Assembly: GCA_944548615.1 (NCBI GenBank)
Contig: OX155973.1
Coordinates: 1,038,561-1,102,560, forward strand
Source of the DNA: Micropterix aruncella
Taxonomy: Eukaryota > Arthropoda > Insecta > Lepidoptera > Micropterigidae
Length of the DNA stretch: 64,000 nucleotides
Reading direction: 5' to 3'
The notes under the pieces were generated by a model. That model had not been told where the DNA came from. It saw nothing but the letters and a program-made list of their open reading frames with translations, and made no database searches. A program made the position numbers and the translations under genes. Of this stretch, positions 21,430 to 32,690 are shown piece by piece (position 1 is the first letter of the stretch; the number at the start of each line of letters is the position of its first letter).

Positions 21430-22261
21430 AAAGAAACAGTCATCAATATTTAATATATGTTAAGTATTATAGGATTTAATATAAAAATACCTAGTCGAAA
21501 AAGTACAATTCATTGTCAAAATAATATATAACAACAAAGTCAAATAATTTATGGTAGTTAGTTCAATGTAAAATATACTTAACATATATGTTTAAAATAT
21601 GTTAATAATTTGTGCACCTAAGTTTTATTTTACTATTATTTCTAACCTTTGATGTATGGTTAGTCTGTCATGATTCGATAACCATTTATTTAATTTATTT
21701 TTGAATTCCCTAAATGTCAAATTCATTTTTATTTCCATATTGATCAGATTGTAAAATCTCGGCGCAATGAAAGAGTAATGTCTTTGTCCAAATGATGTTT
21801 TCCTTCTGGGTATTATTAAGCTATTTTCTAAAACTTGTCTCGTTGGTCGCCGGTTCTGAATTATTCCTAAATTTGAGTTACTGTCCAAAAATAGCCTTAA
21901 GAGGGAAGTTTTTAGAAAAAGTTGCCTACAATCAAGAACTTTAGCTTCCTTATAAAGTTCATTAGTGGGATGGCGATATGGTCTAAGTAGAATAATTTTT
22001 AATATAAATTTCTGCGCAACTTGCAATGGCTCTAGCAGGGTTGAACTTAAAGAGATAGAGTGAGGTTAAAGTAAGGATTCTTAGCCTTTTAAAAATGGGT
22101 CGACACGACTCTTTCCTTTTCACCTTTGCAATTATTCGCACCGCTCTCTTTTGGAGTATAAATATGGGTTCCCTATGACAAGCATAACAATTTCCCCAGA
22201 TCGTAATGGCATAACTTAGGATAGCTTCAATATAGCTGAAATACTGGGAGCACAAGTACAA
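21430..22261 (-). pseudogene. CR1-like LINE, RT C-terminus and 3' UTR
   Basis: Minus strand: YIEAILSYAITIWGNC then IFILQKRAVRIIAKVKR and CRPIFKRLRILTLTSLYLF, a frameshift near 22020, then FILKIILLRPYRHPTNELYK and FGQRHYSFIAPRFYNLI, ending near 21625. The AT-rich 3' UTR runs to about 21430. The 5' side is cut at 22261 where an LTR fragment begins. Confidence 0.8.
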
Positions 22262-22477
22262 TCCTCATCCATACACCCTCGTATCTTCAGGCAGATAGTC
22301 ATTACATTCGCTTCAACATAACCTATTCGAGAAGCGTTACAAACAGGCAATATCTAACTTTCAATAAACATCTTTTGATATACTTAAAATCGACTTTTAA
22401 TACGGAGATAACCCGCAGGTTGACACCACCACCTCACATCGAATAATTTAGGGTCTAGTGAGGAGTCGTCCCTCACA
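22262..22477 (-). repeat. LTR fragment (same family as 47068-47911)
   Basis: Complement of the first 215 bp of the LTR at 47068: TGTGAGGGACGACTCCTCAC at its outer end (22477 backwards), the DNA complementary to CCGCAGGTTGACACCACC, and a ATCTGCCTGAAGATAC block. The rest of the LTR is missing and the cut joins a LINE. Confidence 0.75.
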
Positions 22478-22693
22478 TTATTATTATTATGTTATGGTTT
22501 TTAAATAATGGGTTTTTATAATCAATACGTCATATTCTTAAACTGTATATTTTTTAAAATCTATAAACACGTTAGGTACACTTCTTTTTTGTGGGCAATC
22601 GTGTAAAAATGATACGACTTTTCAGGATTAGCTCTTAGACATCCAACGAAAATGCACTTATAATTTATATGAGAATGTCCTTTATTTTTCTAG

Positions 22694-22795
22694 GGTCTGG
22701 CATATTCGTGTCGCCCTCAGGGCTCCTAGTAAGGACTGGCTCCGTCGGAATGAGCTTCGTCGTATGGATGGCTTGTGGATTGCTCTCACTATTAG
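22694..22795 (+). CDS. SLC7A9: SLC7 transporter exon 2 (TM1-TM2)
   Basis: Encodes [20 protein letters not shown] followed by [21 protein letters not shown] completes the unwound TM1 motif that binds the substrate backbone in APC-fold transporters, and [11 protein letters not shown] is TM2. Acceptor TAG 22691-22693 and donor GTATGT at 22796; 102 bp, phase 1 to phase 1. The intron before it is 13,983 bp and filled with repeats. Confidence 0.95.
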
Positions 22796-22879
22796 GTATG
22801 TAGGCATCTTTTTCATGTAAAACGCAGATAGTATGTGGAAAATAATCGTTTCTAGGATAATGTCTTATATTAAACTCTT

Positions 22880-23092
22880 ACTTGCTATATAAAATCGAAG
22901 ACTATCGCGGTTGTTTGACATTATAAATAGGATAGAAAACGAATTTACCGTGTGAAGTTTGTAGCACCCGATGTTTCGGTGACGTTGCAGCCGCCGTTGT
23001 CCAGGGTAGACTGAAGAGCTGTCAATACGTTGTTTTGCGGGTAGGCCGCATACCGCTTCCGCCACTGCGTAGGTTATAACGGTGGTGGGTAA
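22880..23092 (-). repeat. Penelope-like terminal repeat fragment
   Basis: Nearly identical to 37614-37790. It contains the complement of CCGAAACATCGGGTGCTAC (near 22966-22984) and the CCTGGACAACGGCGGCTGC block. CCGAAACGTCGG-like motifs are common in Penelope-like element repeats; the class call is inference. Confidence 0.5.
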
Positions 23093-23905
23093 AACTCAGG
23101 AAGTTTTACCGATTAGTCGTTCTATCTCCCTGGAGTGAGCGCAGAAGACTTGAGGACAAAACAGTCCACCGTCTAGCTACGCCACAAGCCCGTAAGAGGC
23201 CAACGCCTTCACCGCAAGATAGCCAGGAATGTTACCCGGCGGGCCGAAACTCGCGCCCTTACTTCCAATTGTGACCAGATTTCTCCGGTCTCTCGATTGG
23301 TTCCGAGTTCGAGGTCGCTTGCGCGGTCGTCTCCCTTACGAAGCGGTGAAACGGTGTATACCGAATCTATCGCGGACCACGGCGTCCTTTGCCCAGAAAA
23401 ATATATATTACAATATATTTCACTTAAAAAAAATTGCCTTTATATAATAAATATCCAGCACGTGAGATACATTCCCTAAACAGCAACTATATTCAATGTG
23501 CCCCTTAACCGCGAGATAGCCAGGAATGTTACCCGGCGGGCCTACACTCACGCCCTTACTTCCAATTGTGACCAGATTACTCCGGTCTCTCGATTGGTTA
23601 CGAGTTCGAGGTCGCTTGCGCTGTCCTCACCCTTACGAAGCGGTGAAACGGTGTTTACCGAATCTATCGCGGACCACAGCGTCCGCGATAGATTCGGTGA
23701 ACTGGGTGATACTGGGTAAACAGCCGGGCAAAGGATGCCGTGGTCCGCGATAGATTCGGTTACACCGTTTCACCGCTTCGTAATTGAGAGGACCACGCAA
23801 GCGTTTGTCCAAGTCTTCTGCGCTCACTTCACGGGAGATAGAACGAACAATCGTTAAAACTCCCTGAAGTGACGGGTTCGCCCGTTGTAGTTGACAACTC
23901 TATTT
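23093..23905. repeat. composite GC-rich retroposon (head-to-head copies)
   Basis: 23093-23394 is a minus-oriented copy without its fixed end. 23395-23497 is AT-rich foreign sequence. 23498-23690 is a second minus-oriented piece, and 23700-23905 a plus-oriented piece ending in the fixed end (GACGGGTTCGCCCGTTGTAG). The last two form a big inverted repeat (arms about 48 bp at 23632-23680 and 23737-23783). Confidence 0.7.
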
Positions 23906-24229
23906 GTACGCGTCCGTGTTGGTCGCGCCGCCAAAACGGTTGCGCAACCAAGCGTACACCAGGTGAGATACTCTCCATAGAGCTGTATACATTTTGTTGG
24001 TGCGGCGACTAGCTCCGCTACCATGGTATCCCTGTGAAATAGGGCCCTTAAATCATTTGCAGCATCTTATTGATGTGTTCAAGCACTACTTCCCTAACTC
24101 ATGCGATAATAATATTTATAGGTTATCGGCGGATACATTACATGTTGGCCCTGCCAGAATCGTTTCAATATTAAGATATTAATAGTTTTTTAAAAAAACA
24201 CTAAAAACACGCTTTTATAAATGCACGTA

Positions 24230-24525
24230 AAAACCACATCATCAGACCTTGAAACCTAATCGTGGTCAACGTTCATTTCAAGACTTTTCTAACAAGTCCA
24301 AACACAGCTATGAAACGATGTTCCTTCATGAAGTTCCAGTTCATATCTTCCGACTCCATCATCAGATCAGTTCGACAGTACCATATTATTGTATTGTCAT
24401 CAGAACTACATACAGCTGCCAATTTTCATGACGCTACGATCCTTGGAAGATGGTTAAATTAGTTACATTAGATTCCATTACTTAGTTACATACAGGTCGA
24501 CCTAATAAAAGCGTGTTAAAAATGA
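24230..24525 (+). repeat. retroposon 3' tail-like repeat
   Basis: Contains TTCATGAAGTTCCAGTTCAT, then TTAGTTACATACAGGTCGAC and AATAAAAGCGTGTTAAAAA, a sequence type I associate with LINE tails in moths. No coding part. Recognition from memory only. Confidence 0.35.
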
Positions 24526-24589
24526 ATCTGCTGCCAAAACGATTTGGAAAAGATGGATAAAACAATGTTTTCTATCAAGTATTTTAAAA

Positions 24590-24800
24590 TATATTTCCCA
24601 TGATAGAGCAAGCACCGCCTATGTATTTACCTTTTTCAAGCACTTATTTATGCGAAAATGTATTTTTACCAGTTATAGCAATTAAAACGAAGTATGAAAG
24701 CAAACTTTATATGGCTGGCAATTTACGCTTTGCACTTTCTTCAACTCAACCAAGAATTTTAAGAGTTGTTAAAAATATGCAAGCTCTCATTGATTGTTTT
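24590..24800 (+). pseudogene. hAT (ZBED/SCAND3-like) transposase C-terminus
   Basis: Reads LPFSSTYLCENVFLPVIAIK then TKYESKLYMAGNLRFALSST QPRI. This is the dimerisation region of hAT transposases of the ZBED5/FAM200 type (LPFSxTYLCExxFSxLxxIKxKYRxxL). 71 codons, no upstream domains found. Confidence 0.75.
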
Positions 24801-25029
24801 TTTACGACTTATTGAAAATATTTATTTGCAGCTGTTGTTATAAAGAACATATACAAAAAAATAAGAACACACAGATTAAAAATTAAAACTGTAAATAGAC
24901 AAAGACTATGAAATAAAGCTACAAACGCTGCAAATTAGGGTTATCCTCAGGATATCTCTTATCCTGGTTTTCAGGACACACCTATTAATTATTAGTACAT
25001 ATATGATTTTAAAATAAAATAACCAAATC

Positions 25030-25860
25030 AAATAAGTCTTAAATTAAAAAATCCAAATAATCATAATCAAATAAATACACAAATCGAAATAATCAAAATC
25101 AAAATATTTAACATCAAATGATATGAAAAGAAAATAACGTAATTACATAAATTTAAAAATCTACATATAATAAATCAAAAATAATCAAAATCAAAATATT
25201 TAACATCAAATAATCACGTTACAAATTAATAAATAAACGAAGCGATTCCATACAACCGCAGAATAATACGAAAAGCTGCACTGGAAATGTGTAGTTTTGT
25301 GCTTGGGTATTATAGCAAGTTGTTCACGTGCCCGTGTTGAATGGACATGCCGGTTACGGGACCACGTCATAGTCGAGTAAAGATATCGCGGCTGTTTATT
25401 GCGTACTACCTTGAGTACAAAGGTCGCAAGATGGAGCTGCCTTCTTTTACTCATATTCAACATGGAAGCTTTCGCAAGGAATGGTGACACATGATGACGT
25501 GGAGGAATCCTAAAGCAAAATCTTGCGCAGGCATTTTGCAGTCTCTGAAGTCTCCGCTCAGTCTTCCTATATAGACAGGGGCCGTACACACAGTCGCCAT
25601 AGTCCATTATAGACAATATAAGGGCATTTACAAGTAGTATTCTGATTCTGACGCTGAGGTACTCCCGAATTCTGTATAAGGCCTTTAGACGTGAGAAACC
25701 CCACCCAACGCTTTTGCTTATGTTCCTCAAACCGTAATTTTCCATCAAATAGAATATCAAGATTTTTAGCCGTAGTGAATATAACTTGTTTGTAATTATA
25801 TAAGCAATACACAACCTGTGTGATTTTTATTACTTTTGACACTTATATTATTAATGTATG
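25030..25860 (-). pseudogene. Jockey/CR1-like LINE, RT C-terminus and 3' end
   Basis: Minus strand: TAKNLDILFDGKLRFEEH (thumb) around 25730-25770, frameshift, then LSVRIRILLVNALILSIMDY, RLQRLQNACARFCFRIPP and SFSYYSAVVWNRF, ending at 25206. The AT-rich tail with repeated AATCAAAATCAAAATATTTA runs to about 25030. 5' truncated near 25860. Confidence 0.8.
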
Positions 25861-26019
25861 AGACAGGGGCGTAGGCAGTTTCTTTTAGCATCAGGTCACG
25901 TGATAAGAATAACTTTGGTAAGCCCTGCACTAAAACATAACTATTGTTTATAAGGAGTGGGCAAAGTATTATCAACATTTTCATTGACGAATAAATGTAT
26001 ATATCCTTCTAGTCGTGTT

Positions 26020-26187
26020 CGGCCATAGCGACTGCATTGTAGATTCTACTGACTTCTTTAGTCTTCTCAGAGTCCATTGTTCGGAAGCAGTCAAGTGCGC
26101 AGGCTATATTATAGTGCACAGCTGGGCGCGCGACCACGGGTGCACTCTCTCTTCCTCACTCTTCTGAACCCGATGGAGCGGAGACCG
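26020..26187 (+). repeat. repeat resembling a common moth/butterfly interspersed sequence
   Basis: GGGTGCACTCTCTCTTCCTC, then CCCGATGGAGCGGAGACC and ACGACCAGA recall a widespread repeat of Lepidoptera (from memory). It lies just past the stop codon of the minus-strand protease ORF. Confidence 0.35.
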
Positions 26188-27067
26188 TTACGACCAGAGA
26201 AAAGTTTGGATGCAGATAAAATAAAATAAATTAATCGCCAACACAGCAATGACTGTCATCGTTAAATTTGTACTCAATATTGCAGAGCTATTTTTTTCGG
26301 ATTTAATTCGTTTTTCCACACTGTCATTTATGAAATTGGTAGTTATGGCTTGTGGTGATGTTTGAGGTTTTTCTGGAGCTATTGTAGAGAAGACCGGTGA
26401 CTTATTGGTAGTTGTTGTAGTAGGCCGTGATGTAGAAGATGCATTATTGGATTTATCCTGGTTTTCTGATGATCTCGTGTTGTTGCTCATGGGGCTGTGT
26501 TGAATACAGCATACAGTCTCTTGTTCCGCCGTGATTATACAAAATTGTGAAAGTTTCCCTTTTGGCAAATCCCCGTCAGTTTTTGGACAATTTTCCGGCG
26601 GTAGACATACTCCTAAAACGCCATTTATTTCACATGACTTCACGGCAGTGTATATGCCAGGTCCCTTGGCACTTTCGCAAGGGCTCTTTCCAATACTGGT
26701 AACGGCGATTATGTTGAAGAGGCATTGGTTGTCAGCTATCGTCACTTGCAGAGGTCCACCACTATCGCCTCCACAAGAGTATCGTCCTCCTTCTAAGCTT
26801 CCAGCGCACAATTGATCGTCCGTTATGCCTTGCGGTAACCTACTTCTGAGAGTCTTTGCATATAGTCTTCGACAGGTCGGCTGATCAATCAAATCCACCA
26901 CCACCTTCAGTAAGTCGTCCGATGTATCTTCAGCAAAGTCGATCTGCCCCCAGCCAGTGACGACAGCTCGCTTGTTTTCGATGGTCGACTTTGTCCATAG
27001 ACACGCTGGTCGAATATTTAAAGTGAACAGCTCAGACCGATAAGATCCTTCGGGACGCGTCCCGTGT
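26188..27067 (-). pseudogene. S1 serine protease C-terminal half fused to CLIP-like module
   Basis: Host-like gene fragment, not a transposon. The open frame begins after a TAA near 27066 and reads GTRPEGSYRSELFTLNIRPA, CLW, VVTGWGQIDF, CRRLYAK, DDQLCAGSLEGGRYSCGGDS GGPL and KGPGIYTAVK: the second half of a chymotrypsin-fold protease with catalytic Ser in GDSGGP. The His and Asp parts are absent. The residue six before the Ser (specificity position) is Tyr, not the Asp of trypsin-like enzymes. Next comes CEINGVLGVCLPPENCPK ... FC ... VCC, six cysteines in CLIP-domain spacing, then a Ser/Thr-rich stretch and a hydrophobic C-terminus (TMTVIAVLAINLFYFICIQT) that could be a membrane or GPI-anchor signal. 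CLIP domains normally precede the protease. A partial gene, pseudogene or retrocopy; no upstream exon was found. Confidence 0.75.
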
Positions 27068-27364
27068 TAACTGCGAGTGAATCCAGACTGTAGAATTGCA
27101 CTATATTCTTATAAATTTATTATTTAATTATTATTTAGAGTTGAGAAAATTTTAAAATATGTTGACACTTAGAATTTAAATTTCGAATTTTATTCGAATA
27201 AAAATGACGAATTAAACCTATTAGCGAAAAGATTGTTAAAATGGTACAACGCGTTCTCGAGTTATTGTGGAATCATGCATCAAAATTGTGCCTCCGACTG
27301 GTTTATATCCTTCCATTTTTACTTAGCCAATGATATTAATATATGTTATTGAACGTGGTTGCAG

Positions 27365-27471
27365 GCGCGCTAGCCTATGCAGAGCTCGGTACCATGAACA
27401 CATCATCAGGCGCAGAGTACGCTTACTTCATGGATGCATTCGGTGCGCCGCCAGCCTTCCTATTCTCATGG
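27365..27471 (+). CDS. SLC7A9: SLC7 transporter exon 3 (loop 1, start of TM3)
   Basis: Encodes [20 protein letters not shown] then [16 protein letters not shown]. The AELGTMxxxSGAEY block is the conserved intracellular re-entrant loop of LAT-type transporters. Acceptor GCAG 27361-27364 and donor GTAAGT at 27472; 107 bp, ends in phase 0. No frame damage. Confidence 0.95.
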
Positions 27472-27537
27472 GTAAGTCAATCTTCCAGAATTTGTATAAT
27501 CGGAGATAATCGGCTAAAAGCCAAGCTTGACTCACAT

Positions 27538-27824
27538 TGGGTCCGATTGCGTTTCTTCGTGAACTAAAACCGAAATTAGTTCAAGCGAACGAGACAGAGA
27601 AATGCATTGGAGCGGAATATGAAATGAACGATCGCCGATTTTCCCGCTTCAAACTTTTCAACACATTTCGTGCGGTCTTAGATTCAGCTGCTTTATCCGG
27701 TGGGTAGTTTAATTTCGGAAAAGAGACAGCCGTTTATTTCACATACCGCTTTAACGTATTTCCCTGTCTCGTTCAGATGAACTAATTTCCAATTTTAGTT
27801 TTCGAAGAAACGCAATCGAGCCCA
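27538..27824. mobile_element. MITE with about 55-bp terminal inverted repeats
   Basis: The left arm (27538-27594: CGATTGCGTTTCTTCG, then AAATTAGTTCAAGCGAACGA) is mirrored on the right (27770-27824: TCGTTCAGATGAACTAATTT and CGAAGAAACGCAATCG). The inside is noncoding. It sits 66 bp after exon 3. Confidence 0.8.
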
Positions 27825-27884
27825 TTGTCCCTTTTAAAAAAACAAGTGATGAATACATTTAAAGACAATATATGAATATTCCTT

Positions 27885-28510
27885 CAGAATTTATTTATTT
27901 ATTTATTTATTTTATTGTATAGCAAACTTACAGATAGTAAATATACGATACTAGTATTTTAAAAACATATTGAAACGAAACAAATTTACTATCCTATGAA
28001 TAGTTTACAATGCTTGCATTACAAATTAACATAGAAATAACATGAACGCGTTGATAGTAGAAAAAAATATAATAAAGCTAATAATAATATAAGGGTAAGA
28101 AAAGTAATAATTAAATAGATTATTAATAAGGTTATTTGAAAAGAGCAAAATATAAGTATGAGTAATTTGATAATAATATTTATTATACATAATATGATAT
28201 AATACAATAGTATGTTATAATATAATAATCATATAATACAGTACATTAGGATGGCAGTTAGTGAAATTTTAATAAGTAGGAGATAGGCTAGGTATGATCG
28301 ACTCTTTTATTAAATTAATGGAATCATAAAATACCTCTAATCCTTTACTCGATTTATCAAAAACGCGACACATTCTGGCAAGAGGTCTATTCGACCCGAT
28401 GTTATTGCAAGCGACAACAGAAAATGTTTGAGAGCTCCTCGTTAGTCGCGGTGGCACACGAAATTGAACACAAATGGCTCCAATATAAGGATTGTTTAGA
28501 TTAATTTAGA
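27885..28510 (-). pseudogene. LINE 3' end, family shared with 48540-49262
   Basis: Minus frame: PPRLTRSSQTFSVVACNNIG SNR and VFDKSSKGLEVFYDSINLIK, the end of a CR1-like RT. It is closely matched by the plus-strand copy at 48540-49262 through the AT-rich 3' UTR to a TTTA repeat tail (27890-27912). Two young copies of one family. Confidence 0.8.
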
Positions 28511-29050
28511 TGGTGATATTATAAGTGACCTTCTGCTGATTTTTATAATAATATGTTTATAATGTTTTAATAATTCACATGCATAACTAGAAAAACTACT
28601 TAAAATAAATTTTATATTTTTATAATGTTGAGTTCTCTTACTACCAAATCGTACATTCAGTGGGTGTCGGTTTTAAAATATGATAAATGAAAGTGTAAAC
28701 TCAACCCAAGCTACTGCTTTTGTACAATGTAGTGTGCTATCCGCGACACACACCTCTTCCGGTCACTTTAATTTTCACGTAATTTCCGATTATCAACCAT
28801 ACCTCATTGGATATCCACGCACAAAATCAATCATCGTCCATATCTAGCGACGACTTTCAAACGCACCAATCATTTCATGTAGCGTTGGGCACTGCGTCCG
28901 CTATAACTATTAGTTATTTCGCTTTTTCTGTTCTTGATTACTTGTTAAAATAACTTCTATTACAAAAATATTATCTATTTCTGAATATATATTATACATA
29001 CGACATAAGATGACTTATAATATAATAGCAATGGCTTTGTAAATTATATA
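28510..29050. other. unassigned noncoding stretch
   Basis: AT-rich with no family or gene recognised. Confidence 0.3.
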
Positions 29051-29054
29051 TTTT

Positions 29055-29650
29055 TAAGCTATTGCATAGCTTTTATCGCGGGCCTAGGCCAGCGCGGCGA
29101 CCGAATGAAGAAATTTCTTAACGAAAATTAATGATTTTAAACTGATAATTACGTCTAAACAAGTACTGCTTACGATTCGAAAAATATATATGTTAAACAA
29201 GAACATTTTCCTAATATTCTTAGCTCTGAATATTTTAGATTTTGTTTATATTACATAGTGTAATTAATTTGTGAAATTAGGTCTAACCGAACACAAAAAC
29301 GACTACTACGCAAATACTATCTGGCGTATTATTATGAAACCTGAACTATTTTAAAGATAATTAAATTATCTATCTTTTTATCTACGACTTTTTTCGAATA
29401 ATCCGGTTTTTTTGCTTTATCGAATAAAAAATTCGTGCGCGGCGCTCTATCGGAAGACGTTTAAATTATTCCGAATCATTTGCTACCGCAGCCGCAAATG
29501 ATTCGGAATAATTTCAACGTTTTCCGATAGAGCGCAGGTATCTGATATCAGAAAAAATACAATAAATAAATAATTATAATTGCATAAGTTGTTAAAAATG
29601 ATATGCAATAGCTTTACCGCGGCAGTCCCCGAGTGCCACACGTATTTTTT
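29055..29650 (+). mobile_element. hairpin-bearing element, copy 1
   Basis: About 590 bp, present reversed at 42352-42937 with few differences. Ends carry AGCTATTGCATAGC-type sequence on both sides. A strong internal hairpin lies at 29446-29536: arms of about 42 bases (GCTCTATCGGAAGACGTTTA left, ACGTTTTCCGATAGAGCGC right) around GCTACCGCAGCCGC. No coding frame. Class unknown. Confidence 0.75.
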
Positions 29651-30090
29651 TCCTTTTTGGTCATATTGGCCCGTATTCTGTTTCTTAAGCCGTTTTTTAA
29701 GCCGCTAATCCAGTGTTTAAAACTCGCTAAACGGGCAATTAAAACGTATCTTTTGTGTCTCAGTGTCTCCACGCAAAGGGTCTCAAATGTTCCCAACAAA
29801 ACTTTTTTAATAAAAACTCAATTTAATCGGATAGAGAAAGCATTTTTTAAATGTTTTTGTTTTTGTCAATAACCAACATTAGATAGTCTAAGGACCATAC
29901 ATATGCAGACATTTTTTGCGTGGGTTCTTTTCTTGTAACAAGGGGAAATATAGTACGATTTCTTTAGTAATTTTTCTTGTAACAAGGGGAAATATAGTAC
30001 GAAAAAACTTACTTTGGAGGTAGTGAAATTTCCGCACCTTCTCACAACCGACCGCGCGATCGGACGCGGGCCGCAGACCAGGAGTTAGAT

Positions 30091-31026
30091 CAGTGGCGGA
30101 TTTGCAGTCTTGGCCGCCCTAGGCCCCATGCCATGTATCAGGTACCAGCCGCCCCTTTCTTAGCACCCATCATATAGACTACATAATGAGTATAAATTTT
30201 TGTCAACTTTTATCGAAATCGATTCAACATTAGTTAAGTATAATAGCTGCTATTTTGTATTTTTTCGAGGATTCAGCGATAATTGCACATTTAAATAAAA
30301 CATTTCAAACGGTGTTAGGTTTTATTTATTTAAATAACTAAAGGTTATTCTCATACAAGATATAATAAGTGTTTTACAATGTGTTACAAAACTCGTCTGC
30401 ACTTAAGCGCAGCCTAATCATTAATTAAATCTTCGCAATCCAATTTCCTTAAAAAATTAGCTTCTATGTTAAGGAAAGCAAGATCGTTTAACCTTTGCTC
30501 CGTCATTGTTGTACGTAAATAATTTTTAACTCGTCGCAAACAAGAAAACGATCGTTTTCCAGAACAGTTACTGGCGGGAGTACACACACACATACGTAGA
30601 GCTACGTTTGGGGTTTGAAAACCTTCAGTTCGTAACCATTTCAACAAACTGACAGCACTGTTCAGATCTTCATTTTTTATTCTGCAGTGAGCACGAAAAC
30701 GGAGGCATTCTTCTGAAATATTGTCTTCTAAGTCAGTAGAATAAACCATTTGCAATGCTTTGGCTTTTTCTTCGACTTCTAACGCGCTTAGTTTCGTCAG
30801 GTTAGTAATAAAATTATTATTATTCTTAAATCACTTATATATACGAAATAACTTTACGTACATTTTATATGTACGCAATGTACGTGAGCCATTAGATATT
30901 TAGGTACTTTGAGTTATTTCTTGTTATCATGAGTGATTTTTTGCCAATTTTTTCAAGATTGGCCGCCCCTAATAACTGGCCGCCCTAGGCCCGGGCCTAC
31001 TGGGCCTCAGGGCAAATCCGCCACTG
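30091..31026 (-). mobile_element. hAT transposon, internally deleted, with TSD
   Basis: Terminal inverted repeats CAGTGGCGGATTTGC (30091-30105) and GCAAATCCGCCACTG (31012-31026) are perfect over 15 bases. They are flanked by 8-bp near-duplicates AGTTAGAT (30083-30090) and ATTTAGAT (31027-31034), as expected for hAT. Only the C-terminal part of the transposase remains inside. Confidence 0.9.
30414..30755 (-). pseudogene. hAT transposase dimerisation domain (ZMYM1-like)
   Basis: 113 codons: PNVALRMCVCTPASNCSGKR, SFSCLRRVKNYLRTTMTEQR and LNDLAFLNIEANF. This is the hAT C-terminal dimerisation domain (normally ASxERSFSxLxxIKxYLRSTMxxxRLNxLAxLxIE). The catalytic part is deleted; the frame ends about 320 bp inside the element's end. 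Confidence 0.85.
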
Positions 31027-31609
31027 ATTTAGATCGAACACTTTGTGCTAATTGACAAGCCCATTTATAGGACGCGTAGAAACCGAGAAAACGGCGTTGT
31101 CGCAACTGCCGCATGTCTCTTTTGACCCCAGTCTCCCCTATCCGATAAAACGGACCTGTAAAACTGTATGCTGTGTGAACGGGCTCTGGCAGTGCAGATG
31201 ACAAAACCCGCTGTTGCAGTACCTATAGCAACATTGCATGTAACGGCCAAAACGTTCCTTTGTCGAAGATCATTTCATAACATAACATAACATTTCGCAC
31301 GGTCTCGCCGTTCCACTATTGAAGCCTTGCCAAAGTCATTTGTTTTCGTTCGACTGTCTGTGTCTTCTATTGTAATTATTGCGACCTTGCATTTTATTGG
31401 CCATTTTTATTGCCATTAGCTGCAAGGCGCTGGATCGAATCCACTTCTTATAAATCTATCAGCGCAGTGCGCTCTTCGAAAGCTCTTAATGGGCGACAAA
31501 TAATGCTCAATATTCTAGATACTCTGCTGAGACGCATCGACGCATTTCGTCGACGTAATTTTCGTTTTTTCACACAACTGCCCAGCGAAAAAGGAGTGTA
31601 ATGTGTTCA
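31027..31609. other. unassigned noncoding stretch
   Basis: Moderately GC-rich single-copy-looking sequence. Open frames of about 60 codons on both strands lack motifs. A small CATAACATAACATAAC repeat lies at 31277-31291. Confidence 0.3.
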
Positions 31610-31960
31610 GGATTCATCTATGTATGTTTTCCGTTTCTTTATTCCATCATAACTCCTAAACGGTTGAACCGATTTAGAAGTGTGTGGTATTGCTAGAATC
31701 GTTATGTTATCCCGAGTGTCACAGGGTACCTTAACTCTTTAAATATCATGTAAGTAGCTGTGTAAATGACCAAATGTCAATAAATTAACATAAATATATA
31801 GTGTTTAGTGTCAAATGAAAGGTCCGATTAAGTACTTTCCGGTAATATACATGTATATATATGGGTAAATATATAAACCACAAATATTTCATAAAAAAAC
31901 TTTATTAAAAATAATTATTAATATAATAGTTCACTTCCTGTAACGGCAGTCTCGTTTTTT
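31610..31960 (+). repeat. interspersed repeat R, copy 2
   Basis: Follows copy 1 (7441-7790) block by block: CCGTTTCTTTATTCCATCAT, GTTATCCCGAGTGTCACAG, GTGTCAAATGAAAGGTCC and the AT-rich end. Confidence 0.7.
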
Positions 31961-31989
31961 ATATTTTTTAATATTGAGTCCCTTTACCT

Positions 31990-32690
31990 ACATATGTATT
32001 TGAAGCGTTAAATTTCAACGTACCATCCAGGCGACTGAGGCAGCACTTAACATTTCACCTTCCCACTTCGCAGACAAATCAATCTTTCCACAATCCTATC
32101 TCACGTACATGCCGGTTATACAACACTATAACCGATAACATTGATTTCTTCAACCTGGGACCATTAGTAGTTAAGTCCATTATAAATAACGTATTATGAA
32201 ACAAATTGATAATTTACCGTATGTTTTTAGTATTTTTATTCCAGACATTATTCGATCTAATTTTTTTTTTTACCATTTAATTGTTTAACTGTTTTTCAGA
32301 ATTCACTATAAACTTATTTCTAAAATTTTTTATTTTTGTTTTGATAATTTTTATGTTTTTATTATTTTATTCCAGACAATATTTGATCTATTTTTTACCA
32401 TTTCATTGTTTAATTGTTTTTCAGAATTCACTGTAAACTTATTTCTAAAATTTTTAATTTTTGTTTTGATAATTTTTAAGGATATTAATTTTTGTGCTGA
32501 TAATTTTTGATAATTTTGATAATTTTGTAAATCATGAGATACGGCACATACGCAATTATAAATTAAGCAAGCGGAGTACGCATATAATATTATACCCTAA
32601 TTAGAAACAAAGTAAAAATGTTAGCGATAGCCATGTAATATTAGAGTATTGTTTGTGTACCTTTTATAATAAATAAATAAATAAATAAAT
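31990..32690 (+). pseudogene. LINE 3' end with internal tandem duplication
   Basis: The frame near 32006-32210 reads LNFNVPSRRLRQHLTFHLPT, then ISRTCRLYNT and DFFNLGP, the C-terminal RT pattern (FxVPxxRxxxxxxxFHxP) of Jockey-like LINEs. The UTR holds two copies of a roughly 125-bp unit (32228-32349 and 32356-32478) and ends in AAATAAATAAAT near 32690. Confidence 0.65.
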
